From contig MSJI02000251.1 in NCBI GenBank assembly GCA_001931905.2, positions 1 to 64,000 of the forward strand: DNA of 64,000 nt, read 5' to 3'. The position numbers and the translations under genes are program-made. Positions 40,384-51,453 of this stretch are shown piece after piece (position 1 is the stretch's first letter; each line of letters starts with the position of its first letter). The notes below the pieces were generated by a model. That model worked only from the letters and a program-made list of their open reading frames with translations, did no database searches and had not been told where the DNA came from. This DNA is from Cladosporium sp. IMV 00045. Its lineage: Eukaryota; Ascomycota; Dothideomycetes; Cladosporiales; Cladosporiaceae.

Positions 40384-42162
40384 ATGGGGATACTCAATCA
40401 GTTGAGGCGTAATGAGCCTCCCGCACCTCAAAATGGCACTGGAACTCACTCGCCCGCGTCGGTGGACGTTGAGAAGCGCAATGTGGACACCGAGTCGCCA
40501 GTCAAGCTCTTCACGCCTCGCATTTTCGCGATGGTCATGATTGTGTCTCTAGGAGGATTGATCTTTGGTTACGACACTGGTCAGATCTCTGGCTTCCTCG
40601 AAATGCCTGACTTCCTTGACAGATTCGGCAACACTGTCGACGCGGATGGCAAGGTCGGCTTCTCAAAAGACAGATCCGGTACTATTGTCGGCTTGCTGTC
40701 TATCGGTACCCTGATTGGCGCCATTGTTGGCGCTCCCATCGCCGATGCCTTTGGCAGGAAACTGGCCATTGTTTTCTGGAACATTATCTTCTGCATCGGC
40801 GTGGTCATTCAAATGGCCACTGTGACGACAGCTTGGTACCAAATCGCCATCGGCCGACTAGTCGCTGGTTTCGGAGTCGGTGCCTTGTCAGTGCTGACCC
40901 CGATGTACCAGTCGGAGACCGCGCCCCGTCAAATCCGTGGTGCCATGGTCTCTTGCTACCAGCTTTTCATCACCCTCGGTATCTTTATCGCTTATTGCAT
41001 CAACTACGGAACCGAGAGCGATCCTTCGCCAGCCTCGTGGCGCATTCCCATGGGCGTCGGCTTCATCTGGTCCGTCATCATGGCAGTCGGAATCATGTTC
41101 CTTCGCGAATCACCTCGCTGGGAGTATCGCAGGGGTCGTACCGAGAGTGCTCGCACCACGATCGCCAAGTCGTATGGCGTTGCCGAAAACCACTGGGAGG
41201 TTGACCGCGAGATCAGTGAGATCAAGGCCAAGCTCGACGCTGAGAATGCCGGTGGTGCAAACCACCCTTGGTATGAAGTCTTCACCGGCCCACGCATGAT
41301 GTACCGCACCCTTCTCGGCATCAGCATGCAAGCTCTGCAGCAGCTCACCGGCGCCAACTTCTTCTTCTACTACGGCACGACCATTTTCACCGCCACGGGT
41401 CTTGACAACTCGTTTCAGACCTCAATGATTCTTGGCGCAGTGAATTTCGTCATGACCATCCCCGGAACTTTTGTGGTTGAAAGATTCGGCCGTCGTCGCG
41501 CCCTCATCACCGGCGGCCTGTGGATGTTCTGCTGCTTCTTGGTCTTCGCTTCCGTTGGCCACTTCGTTCTGGACCAGGAAACACCTCAAAACACCCCTGA
41601 AGCCGGATCTGCCATGATCGCCTTCGCTTGTCTTTTCATCGCCGGCTATGCCATGACCTGGGCCCCCATTGTCTGGGCTATCGTTGGCGAGCTCTATCCT
41701 ACACGCTACAGGGCCACCGCCATGGGCATGGCCACTGCCTCCAATTGGCTGTGGAACTTCCTCATCTCCTTCTTCACCCCCTTCATCACGGGCGCCATCG
41801 ACTACCGCTACGGCTACGTCTTCGCGGCGTGCAACTTCCTCGGCGCCGTCGTCGTCTACTTCTTCCTGTGCGAGACGCGCGGCCGCTCCCTCGAGGAGAT
41901 CGACACCATGTACATCATGCACGTCTCGCCGCGCCAGAGCACCAAGTGGCAGCCGCCGCAGGGCGAGGAGCTCGTCACCGCTGATGCATTGCACCTCGCG
42001 CCGGGCGCTAGGGCCATCCGCAAGCAGGATGCTGCCGGCATGGAGGGCGAGCAGCGACTTGATAGTATCCCCGCACCGAATGCGCAGCATGGGATTACGG
42101 ATGTGAGTGGGACGGGGTATGAGGCTGAGTCCGGGGGTGTGAGGGGTCAGTCAGTTTATTAG
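40384..42162 (+). CDS. MFS sugar transporter (hexose/monosaccharide)
   Basis: A single exon of 592 residues from the ATG at 40384; the frame is open upstream, but the TATA box and MGILNQLRRNEPP support this start. Sugar-porter signatures are clear: GGLIFGYDTGQISGFL in span 1, PIADAFGRKLAI after span 2, GRLVAGFGVGALSVLTPMYQSETAPRQIRG, the PESPRW-like loop (here LRESPRWEYRRGR), QQLTGANFFFYYGTTIF in span 7, VERFGRRRALITGG, and PTRYRATAMGMATASNWLWNFLISFFTPFI followed by CETRGRSLEEIDTMY. Twelve spans fit. QQLTGANFFFYYG matches high-affinity hexose transporters. The cytosolic C-terminal tail is about 80 residues. Confidence 0.93.
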   Translation: MGILNQLRRNEPPAPQNGTGTHSPASVDVEKRNVDTESPVKLFTPRIFAMVMIVSLGGLIFGYDTGQISGFLEMPDFLDRFGNTVDADGKVGFSKDRSGTIVGLLSIGTLIGAIVGAPIADAFGRKLAIVFWNIIFCIGVVIQMATVTTAWYQIAIGRLVAGFGVGALSVLTPMYQSETAPRQIRGAMVSCYQLFITLGIFIAYCINYGTESDPSPASWRIPMGVGFIWSVIMAVGIMFLRESPRWEYRRGRTESARTTIAKSYGVAENHWEVDREISEIKAKLDAENAGGANHPWYEVFTGPRMMYRTLLGISMQALQQLTGANFFFYYGTTIFTATGLDNSFQTSMILGAVNFVMTIPGTFVVERFGRRRALITGGLWMFCCFLVFASVGHFVLDQETPQNTPEAGSAMIAFACLFIAGYAMTWAPIVWAIVGELYPTRYRATAMGMATASNWLWNFLISFFTPFITGAIDYRYGYVFAACNFLGAVVVYFFLCETRGRSLEEIDTMYIMHVSPRQSTKWQPPQGEELVTADALHLAPGARAIRKQDAAGMEGEQRLDSIPAPNAQHGITDVSGTGYEAESGGVRGQSVY

Positions 42163-43390
42163 ATTGGAGGAGGGGTTATTGCATGGTAATGGCATGAAGC
42201 GTTGATGCATTTGGTTTGAATGGTTAGATGATAGAGATACAATCACGATCTTGTTCAGACTTCACTTCGTTCACTTCACGACTGAGAAATGCGCACTGCA
42301 CAGAAAATTCTAATTTCCTTAATAGTAGGTCCCTTTGATTGGATTGGCTCACCGTATATGGACTTGAAGTCTTCTCGCTCGTATTGATGGATTTCGAGAC
42401 TATTCACGCGCCGTTGTTTACCTAAAAGTAATGACGAAGTCAACCTTTATCTCCACCCTCATAAAACACATTCACACGTGCAATCCTCCTACCATTCGAC
42501 GAATTCAATGCACCACCGCAAGGACGAAGAATGCTTCCTTGTCTGCTCAAAGAAACAGTCTGCATGCGACGTCACGACAGCAGTTTTGAGATTTCTACGG
42601 ATAGATCTATCCTGAGCTTTAGGACATCAATGCCTAGAACTGTTGAGATAGTGCCACTGATATTGAAGACAGCGGGTGGTATTTGTGCATTGCTAGCGAT
42701 ACTTCTTTTTGTGTAGGACAGATGTCGACATGGAATGGAACGGTCGATTTGTGCACAGACAATCCCACAATCTGATACAGGAGGCGAGGGCCAGACTTTC
42801 AAATCCACGTGCCAAGGCTGATGGAAAGTGCAACGGCGATGGCAATTCCTGGTAGATGGAAAGGAGAACATTCCAGTATCTGAGAGATTAGTCGCAAGTG
42901 GCAATTACTGGCTTGCCAGCAATACCGATGATCAAGTAGGGGGAGGTGGGAAAAAGCATTTACAGTTTACGGCATCGTCGGCAGGCGCCATCCCCGTACT
43001 CCCGCGTCCTGTCGTCTCGACTGGCGGCGGCCACGCAAGTCCATACGACTCTCTATCTCCACCCCAGCTTCTCCGTCTCTCGCACTCTCTCACCCTGCTG
43101 GAAAAGGTGCAAGTCTCTCTGCGCACACTACACACACCACTCATTTCCGTCATTCACTGTCGCTTCTCCCCCGACATCACCACCACTACCACCACCGCCG
43201 CCCTTGTCTCACCAGGCCACTCCTCCAAACTTACTTCCCTCCCCACGCTCCTTACCAATCCCCGCAAGCGCCATCTAGCTTACAACACCTCCCGCCGATC
43301 GCGAAACCCCGACTTCATTCCTCAACCGCCGTCGAACCTCCTCACACGACACTATAGAGCGCCGCCCGGCGCGAATTTCCCACTTCCATC
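42163..43390. other. Intergenic region (1.2 kb)
   Basis: This is the 3' flank of the sugar transporter and the upstream region of MNN9. The last 350 bases are pyrimidine-rich (CTCTC and CACCAC runs), probably the MNN9 leader. I see no gene. Confidence 0.4.
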
Positions 43391-44886
43391 ATGCTCTTGC
43401 CTAAAGGAGGCGTGACTTGGAAGTCGGCCAAGGCGAGACTCCCGCCCACGAGAGTGATATGGAGGTTCCTTACACAGACACGCGTGGTTCTTTCGCTGGT
43501 GATTGCGGGCATTGTCATTTTACTATGGAATGGTTTGAGCGGGACGGCCGGTGAGATGCAAAAGTAAGGACACTCCCACCCATTGGGGATGAGATTGGCG
43601 ACACACCAGATGCAATTGTGGAATACTAATGCCTTATCGCAACGCAGATTCTACTGTTTCGGTCCAGCGAAATCTCCCATGCAAATGTCAGCAACCGAGC
43701 AGGCGCAATGGGCCGGTCACCAGCAAACACCGGTCATCTTCAACCACCATGCGCCCATAGAAATCAACAGCTCCTCCATCCAGCGCGTGAACCTGAACAA
43801 CGTCGCATCCACCCCGAAAGCCGTCCTCAACGAAGAGCGCGTGCTCATCCTCACTCCTCTCCGCGACGCCGCACCCTACCTCGAGACGCACTTCGATCTC
43901 TTGAGCCAACTCACCTACCCGCACCGCCTTATCGATCTCGCCTTCCTTGTGGGAAACAGCAAAGACGATACCCTCGCCAAGCTAGCCATGGAACTCGAGC
44001 GCGTGCAGAGCCGGACGGACAACGTAGCTTTCGGCAGCGTCATGATTGTCGAGAAGGATTTTGAAGAAGTGCAAACGGCGCAGACCGTGGAGGAAAGGCA
44101 CGGCTTCGCAGCGCAGGGTCCTCGCAGAATGGCCATGGGCAAGGCGAGGAATTTCCTCTTGAGCGCGGCGTTGAAGCCCGAGCACAGCTGGGTGTACTGG
44201 CGCGATGTGGACATTGTGGACAGCCCGAGCAAGATCATTGAGGATTTCGTTGCGCACGACCGCGATATTCTGGTTCCCAGTAAGATTTGCCTTGAGAGGT
44301 TTGAACGCTTTGCAACAGAGCAGCGCTGACTTGACCACAGACGTTTGGTTTCATCGCTACCAAGATGGCCGTGATATTGAGGGTCGTTTCGATTACAACT
44401 CATGGCAAGAATCCGACACTGGCAGAAAACTCGCCGCTTCCCTCGACCCCAACGTCGTTCTCGCAGAGGGTATGTCAAACCGAAGGATTGAGGCCTAGCT
44501 AGATCCCAAGACTAAACTCATGTCAGGCTACAAAGAGTACAAAACAGAGCGCATCTACATGGCCCGCATGGGCGACTGGCGCGAAAACAAAGACATCGAG
44601 ATCCCCCTCGACGGCATCGGAGGCGTCAACATCGTCGTCAAAGCAGACGTTCACAGAGCAGGTATGTCGCTAGAATCCTTCTACTCGCACGCCACCGTCA
44701 CACAGCACATGCACACTCACTAACACCTCGAACCCAGGCATCAATTTCCCCTGCTACGCCTTCGAAAACCAAGCCGAAACCGAAGGCTTCGCCAAAATGG
44801 CCCGGCGCGCGGGCATGCAGGTTTTCGGTCTGCCGAATTATGTCGTTTGGCATATCGACACGGATGAGAAACCGGGAAATGCTTAG
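43391..44886 (+). CDS. MNN9: Mnn9-type alpha-1,6-mannosyltransferase subunit (GT62), five exons
   Basis: Exons are 43391-43563, 43648-44279, 44341-44469, 44527-44661 and 44738-44886; introns are 84, 61, 57 and 76 bp; the protein has 405 residues. The family forms Golgi mannan polymerase complexes that extend N-glycan outer chains. It is a type II membrane protein: a short basic N-terminus, a span at about 32-49 (VVLSLVIAGIVILLWNG), then the lumenal catalytic domain. GT62 blocks are ILTPLRDAAPYLETHFDLLSQLTYPHRLIDLAFLVGNSKDDT, FLLSAALKPEHSWVYWRDVDIVDSPSKIIEDF (the DVD acidic motif), VPNVWFHRYQDGRDIEGRFDYNSWQES, and PNYVVWHIDTDEKPGNA at the end. All four junctions keep frame. Mnn9 is favoured over Anp1/Van1 by overall length. 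Confidence 0.9.
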
Positions 44887-45757
44887 GAGACATGAAGAAA
44901 AGAAAGTCAAAAAAGGGAAAGGACGTTTTGTGTGGTCTGGTCTACTAATGTCGAGAGAGAAAGAAGGAGAGAGAGTCGACTGGGTTCGGTACTCTCTTGT
45001 TTTCTTTAGCTTGTATTTTTCTTATTTCTTCTCTTCTCTTTGTCACTTTCCATAAATTCATCGAATAACCCAGCCGGAATTCCTGTCTACCGTTTTCCAA
45101 TGACCTAACTTCAGCTTTCAGCCTTGCGATTCGTACCTAAGGATTAAGCCGTCCTCTGGTGTTTCCGGACGGATCCGTAGCTCGTAACGGAAACTAGCTT
45201 GGTAGAAGCTCATGATTGAAGACAGGGCACCTCACAGGGACTTTGGGCCGTTGACATGCTTGCCCTTAGTTGCCTTCTTACAATATGCTTTCCGCTATGA
45301 AGTTTGTACGGGCATCTTCCCCTGGCTTGACGGGACCCGCGCTGTAGACGTTGTTGCATAATTCCTGGAAGTATCTTGTTGTCGGAGCATGAAACCTCTT
45401 TTCGACGTCTCCCAAGTCTTATTAGCGATTCAAAGCTACTTGTCAGATAGTAACTGTCGACGATTACCTTCACGACTTCGCGGTGAAGCTGGGGAGGTTT
45501 GCTCCTCTAGAAAGCTGGCTTGGCGCCAGCCTCCCCCGAGCGCTCAGCCGAGCTGTTGTCACCGAGCTTCTGGCCATCCATCCTCCACTTTCACTTCACG
45601 TTATCGCCAATATCAAAATCGGATCAATTAACATATCTTCTGGCTTCATACAGCTTCTGGACCATATTTGCACACAACTCTGGCTACCTAGGCTGCAATT
45701 CCCCCGGATCATCCTTTCTTGAATGACCTGAGGCCTCCTTGTCGTTCGCCTTCGGAC
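44887..45757. other. Intergenic region
   Basis: This is the 3' flank of MNN9, with a T-rich stretch at 44990-45055, and the upstream region of MED5. I see no gene. Confidence 0.4.
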
Positions 45758-48700
45758 ATGGCTGGCGACGCAGACACAAACACCCTAGAGGGCGCACAAG
45801 CATGGCAACTTGCTCTGCAAACCGCGAAAAAACGCCGTCTGAGATGGACTCAACTGCCTTTGAAGGAACTCGCCACTAAACACAAGGCCACACCAGACGA
45901 AATCGCCGACATCGCGGTTCGCCTGCACCAACGAGGGAGATTATTCGTCGACCCTTTGGTCCCTCGCTACATCGAACAACTGATCCGGAACCGATGCACT
46001 GGCAGTAGTCACATTCTTATGGCGATGTTGCGCCATTCACGATTGTCGGACCCTGCCACTGTGGCCGATTACAACACCGGCGACGAAGGCTCGAGCATCC
46101 CACCATTCGAGGAACAGATTTTTACTCTTTTGAGGAACATTCTGGCTGGCATGAAGTTCTCAGCTGGCTCTTGGAAAGTTCACGGTCTTGTCCTTGCACT
46201 CACACGCTGGCTGCATGTGGCTCGCAAAGCAAACGAGCAAGACGTGGGCAAACGCATTGACTCTGGCGCCGTGTCTGGTGCAGACAGCCCAGCTGCGAGC
46301 ACATTTGATGCGCTTGGGTTGTTGGCAATCGCTGTTTTCGGTCACCGGTCGTTTCGCGACGTTGAGAAGCAGCCTTGGTGGAAGAATCGAAGGCCAATCA
46401 TCGTTACGGAGATGGAGCAATATGATCTGCACGTTCTTCAGTGGACCCAGTCGCAATATGCCGGACATCTGCAGACACTCGCGAAGTCGAGACCTTTCCT
46501 GGAAACGAACGAAAATGGACTGCCGATTTTCACAGATGAGCAAGTGCTGGCTTCGATCAGTGACATTCCAGTGGTCAACTCACGTGCTGGGCTTTTCGTG
46601 TGGCTCAATGCGTGCCTCTGTGCGCGACCGCTGACAGACGACGCGACGATGCGTAACTACATTTTGGTACGCACCAACGACAATGCGCAGACTGCCGCCG
46701 TCGACCTCCTGATCGCGTCTTTCGACGTGTTGACAAATGCGCTGTTGCGCCACGAGTCGCAAGAAAATGTGCGGTTCCTCCGGTCTTTCATCTGCAACAA
46801 AGTCCCACTCTTACTGCACTCCTTGCTCGGATTTAATGGCCCTGGTGCAGTCGAAAACTGTATTCAGATGTCTTTCTCGGTCATCACTATGGACCCGTTG
46901 ACACCGCTGAGTACGGGCGCTAATGTTGTGCGCGACGTGCTGAAGAAAGCCAAGCTTGAGTTCCTGTTCGCTTGTACATTGCACTCCTTGGTACCCGAGC
47001 GAGCAATCGCAGGTCTCGTGAATGAGCAATCGGTCACAGTCCCAAAAATGACCAAGTACACGAAAGACGGTCTTATGGCCCAGACATCGAACAACACCGG
47101 AAGATTGGACGCCCTTATCCAGGAGCTGGATTCAATGAACGGTAACGCTGGTGCCATATCTGGCTGCATTCTCGATACAGTCAACAACTTGTGCGCCAAC
47201 CGAGACACGACTGAGTTGAAGAATGTCTGCACCTCACTTACAAAGAAGTTCCCCAACCTGGACATCATCATGCTCTTCACGCAGCCTGCGAATCTGTTGC
47301 TTCCTCTTTGCAATGTACTCAATGAGTGGGTTCACGACCAGGATTCGAGCGAATTCCAACCACCGTATGAAGAGTTTGCTTGCATTCTGCTGTTCTTGCT
47401 TGCTGCAATCCACCGCTACGACCTGCAAGCGGCGGACCTCGGGCTCGCTCAAAACAACAGCTTCATCGTGAAGATGCTGCAGAGAGCACCGCAGAGTTCA
47501 CAAATTTCCGATTTGACGGACGAACAGAGCAAGCAGCTTGCGAAGTGGATCGAGGGGCTTTATGCTACGGATGAACAAGGCGAGACCACGGGAATTGGCG
47601 ATGAAGTCATGTCGCAATGCCCTCCTCAAGCATTCTACCTGCTGGTGCCAGTACTCTTTGACCAGAGCGTTTTGGCTTGCAAGTCGAATGCTTTGTCGAT
47701 CAACACTATACTTGGAGGGCTCGAGTTTTTGCTAGAGCCTTTCTTGCTGCCTTCTCTGGTTGGCGGTATCAGCTGGCTCGTCAAACATTCCTGGGAGGAT
47801 CACAACGACGCGGACATGCTACTGCAAATTCTGGAAAAGCTCCTTAAGCCTTCTGGGAGCTCTCAAGAGATGCAAGCTATGCACAAATGCATCCTCGCAA
47901 TCGTAGCAACACCGCTAGAGTCTTCCTTGCAGGAGCTGATTCGCCGAAAGCCCGAGAAGAAGGTCCAAGCCAACAGCTTGATCGAATTGCTGAAGCCGTA
48001 TCTGTACCAGCAGAGGACTATGGTTATCCCTCGCGCTGAGCTTGATGCTTTTGCCGCGAACGGCCTATTGACCCAGGCGGTAGGAAACACCGTCCGGGAC
48101 CTTTCTCTGTGGGCTACGAATGGCGGTTCCGATGCACCTCCGAGATATGCTACACACCTTGTCCACTGTGCTCTGCAAGTCTGCGGCAGTCCAGCCGTTT
48201 TGCAAGCCATAGTTCATGAGGTCAGAGATCAGACGACTATTGGCAACGGTTCCATGGCACTGGACGTCTGCGCGGCGCTGGTGTGTTCCCCGGATCCGGC
48301 TTCCTACACGACTCTCATGAACGTCGGTGGCCCTTTACCTTCTCAATCTCGCCTTTCGCTTCGAGATGCCATACGCCTATCAACTTCGAATATCCGTCAG
48401 CTCCTAGATATGCCAATGGCCGACGCAGAAGCGCTTGTGCGTCTAGCACGAAAGGTCGAAGCGCAGTCCGCTGTCTCACAGATTGCTCTCGTGAACCTCC
48501 CAGCCGCAGCAGAAGACCAGAATATGACAGACCAAGTGATGCAAGACTTGGGCCTAGGCACCAACGACGGAGCCGTCGCGACTGACAACTCGCTACTGGG
48601 CGAGGGCAGCCTGGGACAGGATGTCAACACGGACTTTGACACCACAGACTTCACCACAGCCACCGCCAACCCCTCCATTGATCTGGGCAATTCTTTCGAC

Positions 48701-48898
48701 CAAGACGCTGGCAATATGATGCAGCTCGACAATTCCGGAGACATTTTCGGCGACCTCAACATTGACTTTGGACAGCCGGCGCAGCAGAGCGGCCAGGGAG
48801 GGGCGGGCGATGGGAATGACCAGCAGAATAATGCCGAGGAGGACATTTTCGCTGGCCTCGACATGGGTGACCTCGGGCAGGACTTTGACTTCTCTTAG
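45758..48898 (+). CDS. MED5: Mediator complex subunit 5 (MED5/NUT1)
   Basis: A single exon of 1046 residues from the ATG at 45758 (MAGDADTNTLEGA). MED5 is a tail-module subunit of Mediator, which bridges activators and RNA polymerase II. The protein is helical throughout, consistent with the repeat-like solenoid of the family. I rely on the N-terminal block (RGRLFVDPLVPRYIEQLIRNRCTGSSHILMAMLRHS), the overall length, and the C-terminus: a long acidic Asn/Asp/Gly-rich tail ending FAGLDMGDLGQDFDFS, typical of fungal MED5. No catalytic motif is expected or seen. The largest intronless gene here. The call rests on pattern memory; an HMM match would settle it. Confidence 0.83.
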   Translation: MAGDADTNTLEGAQAWQLALQTAKKRRLRWTQLPLKELATKHKATPDEIADIAVRLHQRGRLFVDPLVPRYIEQLIRNRCTGSSHILMAMLRHSRLSDPATVADYNTGDEGSSIPPFEEQIFTLLRNILAGMKFSAGSWKVHGLVLALTRWLHVARKANEQDVGKRIDSGAVSGADSPAASTFDALGLLAIAVFGHRSFRDVEKQPWWKNRRPIIVTEMEQYDLHVLQWTQSQYAGHLQTLAKSRPFLETNENGLPIFTDEQVLASISDIPVVNSRAGLFVWLNACLCARPLTDDATMRNYILVRTNDNAQTAAVDLLIASFDVLTNALLRHESQENVRFLRSFICNKVPLLLHSLLGFNGPGAVENCIQMSFSVITMDPLTPLSTGANVVRDVLKKAKLEFLFACTLHSLVPERAIAGLVNEQSVTVPKMTKYTKDGLMAQTSNNTGRLDALIQELDSMNGNAGAISGCILDTVNNLCANRDTTELKNVCTSLTKKFPNLDIIMLFTQPANLLLPLCNVLNEWVHDQDSSEFQPPYEEFACILLFLLAAIHRYDLQAADLGLAQNNSFIVKMLQRAPQSSQISDLTDEQSKQLAKWIEGLYATDEQGETTGIGDEVMSQCPPQAFYLLVPVLFDQSVLACKSNALSINTILGGLEFLLEPFLLPSLVGGISWLVKHSWEDHNDADMLLQILEKLLKPSGSSQEMQAMHKCILAIVATPLESSLQELIRRKPEKKVQANSLIELLKPYLYQQRTMVIPRAELDAFAANGLLTQAVGNTVRDLSLWATNGGSDAPPRYATHLVHCALQVCGSPAVLQAIVHEVRDQTTIGNGSMALDVCAALVCSPDPASYTTLMNVGGPLPSQSRLSLRDAIRLSTSNIRQLLDMPMADAEALVRLARKVEAQSAVSQIALVNLPAAAEDQNMTDQVMQDLGLGTNDGAVATDNSLLGEGSLGQDVNTDFDTTDFTTATANPSIDLGNSFDQDAGNMMQLDNSGDIFGDLNIDFGQPAQQSGQGGAGDGNDQQNNAEEDIFAGLDMGDLGQDFDFS

Positions 48899-49365
48899 GC
48901 GAAGGACGTCCTTGTTTTGTCTGGCGGCACAATCGTTCGGGATGGTTGCAGAAGGTCAGAGAGTGTAGTTTTTCGCGCCGCATCTATATTTGATGATTTG
49001 GAAGTGGGGATTCAAGATATCGACATTGACAAGTAATTCATCTTTGCAACGGAGACATCATGGTAACATCAGAATCGCTAAATCGAGCGAATGATTACAG
49101 CTAGACATCGCTCTTAGTCAGGCTGTTGCGATTTGATGGTGTTATCACAAAGAGATAATAATCATACACAAGCCTACATGTACTTTACCAAGTTGATATA
49201 TATCCCGAGGTTGCAGCGGGGTCGAGTTGCACCGACTGGAGCTGGCTTCACATAACCCCTCCCAACACACCTACCTTTTAGATACCTGACAAATTGCAAT
49301 AGCTACCTGGATTGGTTCGACCTCACTTTGCACGCAGCAAAATAGATTCGATAAAGATTATCAAA
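48899..49365. other. Intergenic region
   Basis: This is the MED5 3' flank and SDR promoter. TATATATC at 49196-49204 lies about 165 bp upstream of the SDR start, a possible TATA box. I see no gene. Confidence 0.4.
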
Positions 49366-50329
49366 ATGCCGTATTCCCTCAAGGGACGCAACGTCCTCAT
49401 CACCGGCGGGTCAAGGTAAAGTCACCACCTCAAGGCACGATGCACTTTTCCGTCAAGATACAATAAAAGCAACCGACACCCTACAATCACAATTGAGCAA
49501 CTCCGGCACATGTACATATCACAGCTAACCCACCATCAACACAGAGGCCTCGGCGCCGTAATCGCCCGCAAATTCGCCTCCGAAGGCAGCAACATCGCCA
49601 TCAACTACGCCAACAGCGAAGCCCCCGCGCAAGCCCTCTCCCAGGAATTGCAGACCAAGTACAACGTCAAGACAACAATCATCAAAGCCGACGCGGGCTC
49701 CACCAGCGAAGTCGCGACCTGCGTGCAGTCCGCCATCGACAGCCTGGGAGGCCTAGACATCGTCATCGCCAACGCGGGCTGGACGCGCTTCTCTGACTTC
49801 GCGGACCTCGACGCTCTCAGCGACGCGGAGTGGGATCGATGCTGGAAGACGAACGTGCTGGGCGTGAAGCAGCTTGTTGCGTCGGCGATGCCGGTTTTCA
49901 ATGGGAATCCTGAGGGCGGCGTTGTGCTGGTTACGAGCTCGATCGCGGGTAGGAGTATTGGTGGTTCCAGCATGGCGTACTCCGTCACCAAGGCTGCGCA
50001 GCTGCATTTGGTCAAGTGTGTGGCGAAGACGCAGGGGAGTAAGGTAAGGGCTAATGCGGTGCTGCCGGGGCTGTTGTTGACGGAGTGGGGGTTGGAGTTT
50101 GGGGAGGAGAGGATTGGGGCGTTGAAGGAGCAAGCGGTGCTGAAGAAGGAGGTGAGTTTGCAGGAACAATAAACGAGAGAATTTGGTCGCTGTTCGTTAA
50201 TGCTGATTCGATCTCTCACAGACGGACCTCGAGGATTGCGCTGACATGTTTGTTTCGCTTGCGAAGAACACTAGTATTACGGGTCAGCATGTCCAGGTTG
50301 ATTCTGGTCTTGCTATACAGCATCTCTAG
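49366..50329 (+). CDS. Short-chain dehydrogenase/reductase, three exons
   Basis: Exons are 49366-49415, 49545-50151 and 50222-50329; introns are 129 and 70 bp; the protein has 254 residues, the classical SDR length. Motifs in order: NVLITGGSRGLG (the cofactor motif assembled across intron 1), IVIANAGWT (NAG motif), VLVTSSIAG (catalytic Ser region), YSVTKAA (Tyr/Lys pair), NAVLPGLLLTEWG, and SITGQHVQVDSGLAIQHL at the C-terminus. Reading through the last intron would give a premature end (VSLQEQ), so the third exon is well supported. The fold resembles 3-oxoacyl-ACP reductase-like SDRs. The substrate is unknown. It is convergent with the methyltransferase. Confidence 0.9.
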
Positions 50330-50482
50330 ATGCTTTTGGCCTGGGACTAAAGCTCAAACCGTTTGAGAACTGTCTAGATGACTCTTGCCACGATATATGG
50401 TTCTATATACAACGTTGAACATGAGCTTCGAAGAACAGCATCCATGATCGTGAGACAGCACTACGGTCTATCTCAAGAGCAC

Positions 50483-51453
50483 CTAATCCTTAACCGCCTT
50501 CAGCGTAAATGACAACGGCAATCGATCCCTCCCCTCTGTCAATGCCCATTCACCACCCCCAACCTCAACCATCTGCCCCTTAACCCCCTCAAACGGCACA
50601 CTTCTATGCTCCACCAACGCAGTCACCCTCAAACCCGCTCCCAACACCGCACCGACAACCTCTCCAATCCCATGATTCCACTCCACCATCTTACTCCTCC
50701 CCAACTTCTCCACTCCCTCAGAACTCCTCACATACGTCCCCTCCTGCTCCGTCACCATCCCCTCCCTCGTCTCGAAATACGGAAACCCAACCACCAACCT
50801 CTCCCTCTCCGCAAGATCGTCAATAGAAAGCAGCGCGGGATGCACATCTCTAATAAACAGTTCCCCACCACCAGATTTCAGCAAGTCAGCCACAACCCTC
50901 GCCCACCGCTTAATATCAGGAATCCAACAAATCGAGCCGATATTCACGAAAACAACATCAAACTCCCCACGTCCCAGCAATTCCGGCGCATCGTACACAT
51001 CCCCCTCGACGAAACGCAACCTATCACCTCCCGCTGCACGTCCCGCGAGGTCCCGCGCTTCTCCGAGACTGGCGGCGCTGAAATCGAGCCCGGTCACGGA
51101 GGAGGCTCCCAGGCGCGCGAGGGAGAGGGTGTCTGTTCCGATGTGGCTTTGAAGGTGGACTACGTTTTTGGAGGTGAGGGTGGGGAGCAGGGGGAGGTCG
51201 AAGGTTAGGGCGTGGGAGAGGGAGGTTGGGTTGGTTATTAGAGAGGGGAGGTGGTAGTCGGGGGATTGGGCGTGCTGGTTTTATTGGTTGGTTTTGGAGT
51301 TCAAGTGGGCTGGTAGGAAAGGGTTGGAGGGTTGGAGGGTTGGTTTTGGGATGGGCTCACGTGTGCTGCTCGCTCGTCCCAGCGGGCGCGGTTGATGGAG
51401 AGGTAGTTCTCGGAGTCGGCGAGGGAGTCGTTTGGGGTGGCGTTTTGTGGCAT
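50483..51453 (-). CDS. Class I SAM-dependent methyltransferase, two exons
   Basis: Exon 1 is 51361-51453 and exon 2 is 50483-51274, with an 86-bp intron; the protein has 294 residues. Exon 1 gives NYLSINRARWDERAAH, joined to HAQSPDYHLPSL. Motif I is VVHLQSHIGTDTLSLARLGASSVTGLDFS, the HLQ-HIG variant of class I methyltransferases, and is followed by RLRFVEGDVYDAPELLGRGEFDVVFVNIGSICWIPDIKRWARVVADLL (motifs II-IV). The C-terminal half is substrate-specific. It resembles bacterial-type small-molecule methyltransferases also found in fungi. The acceptor is unknown. Confidence 0.87.
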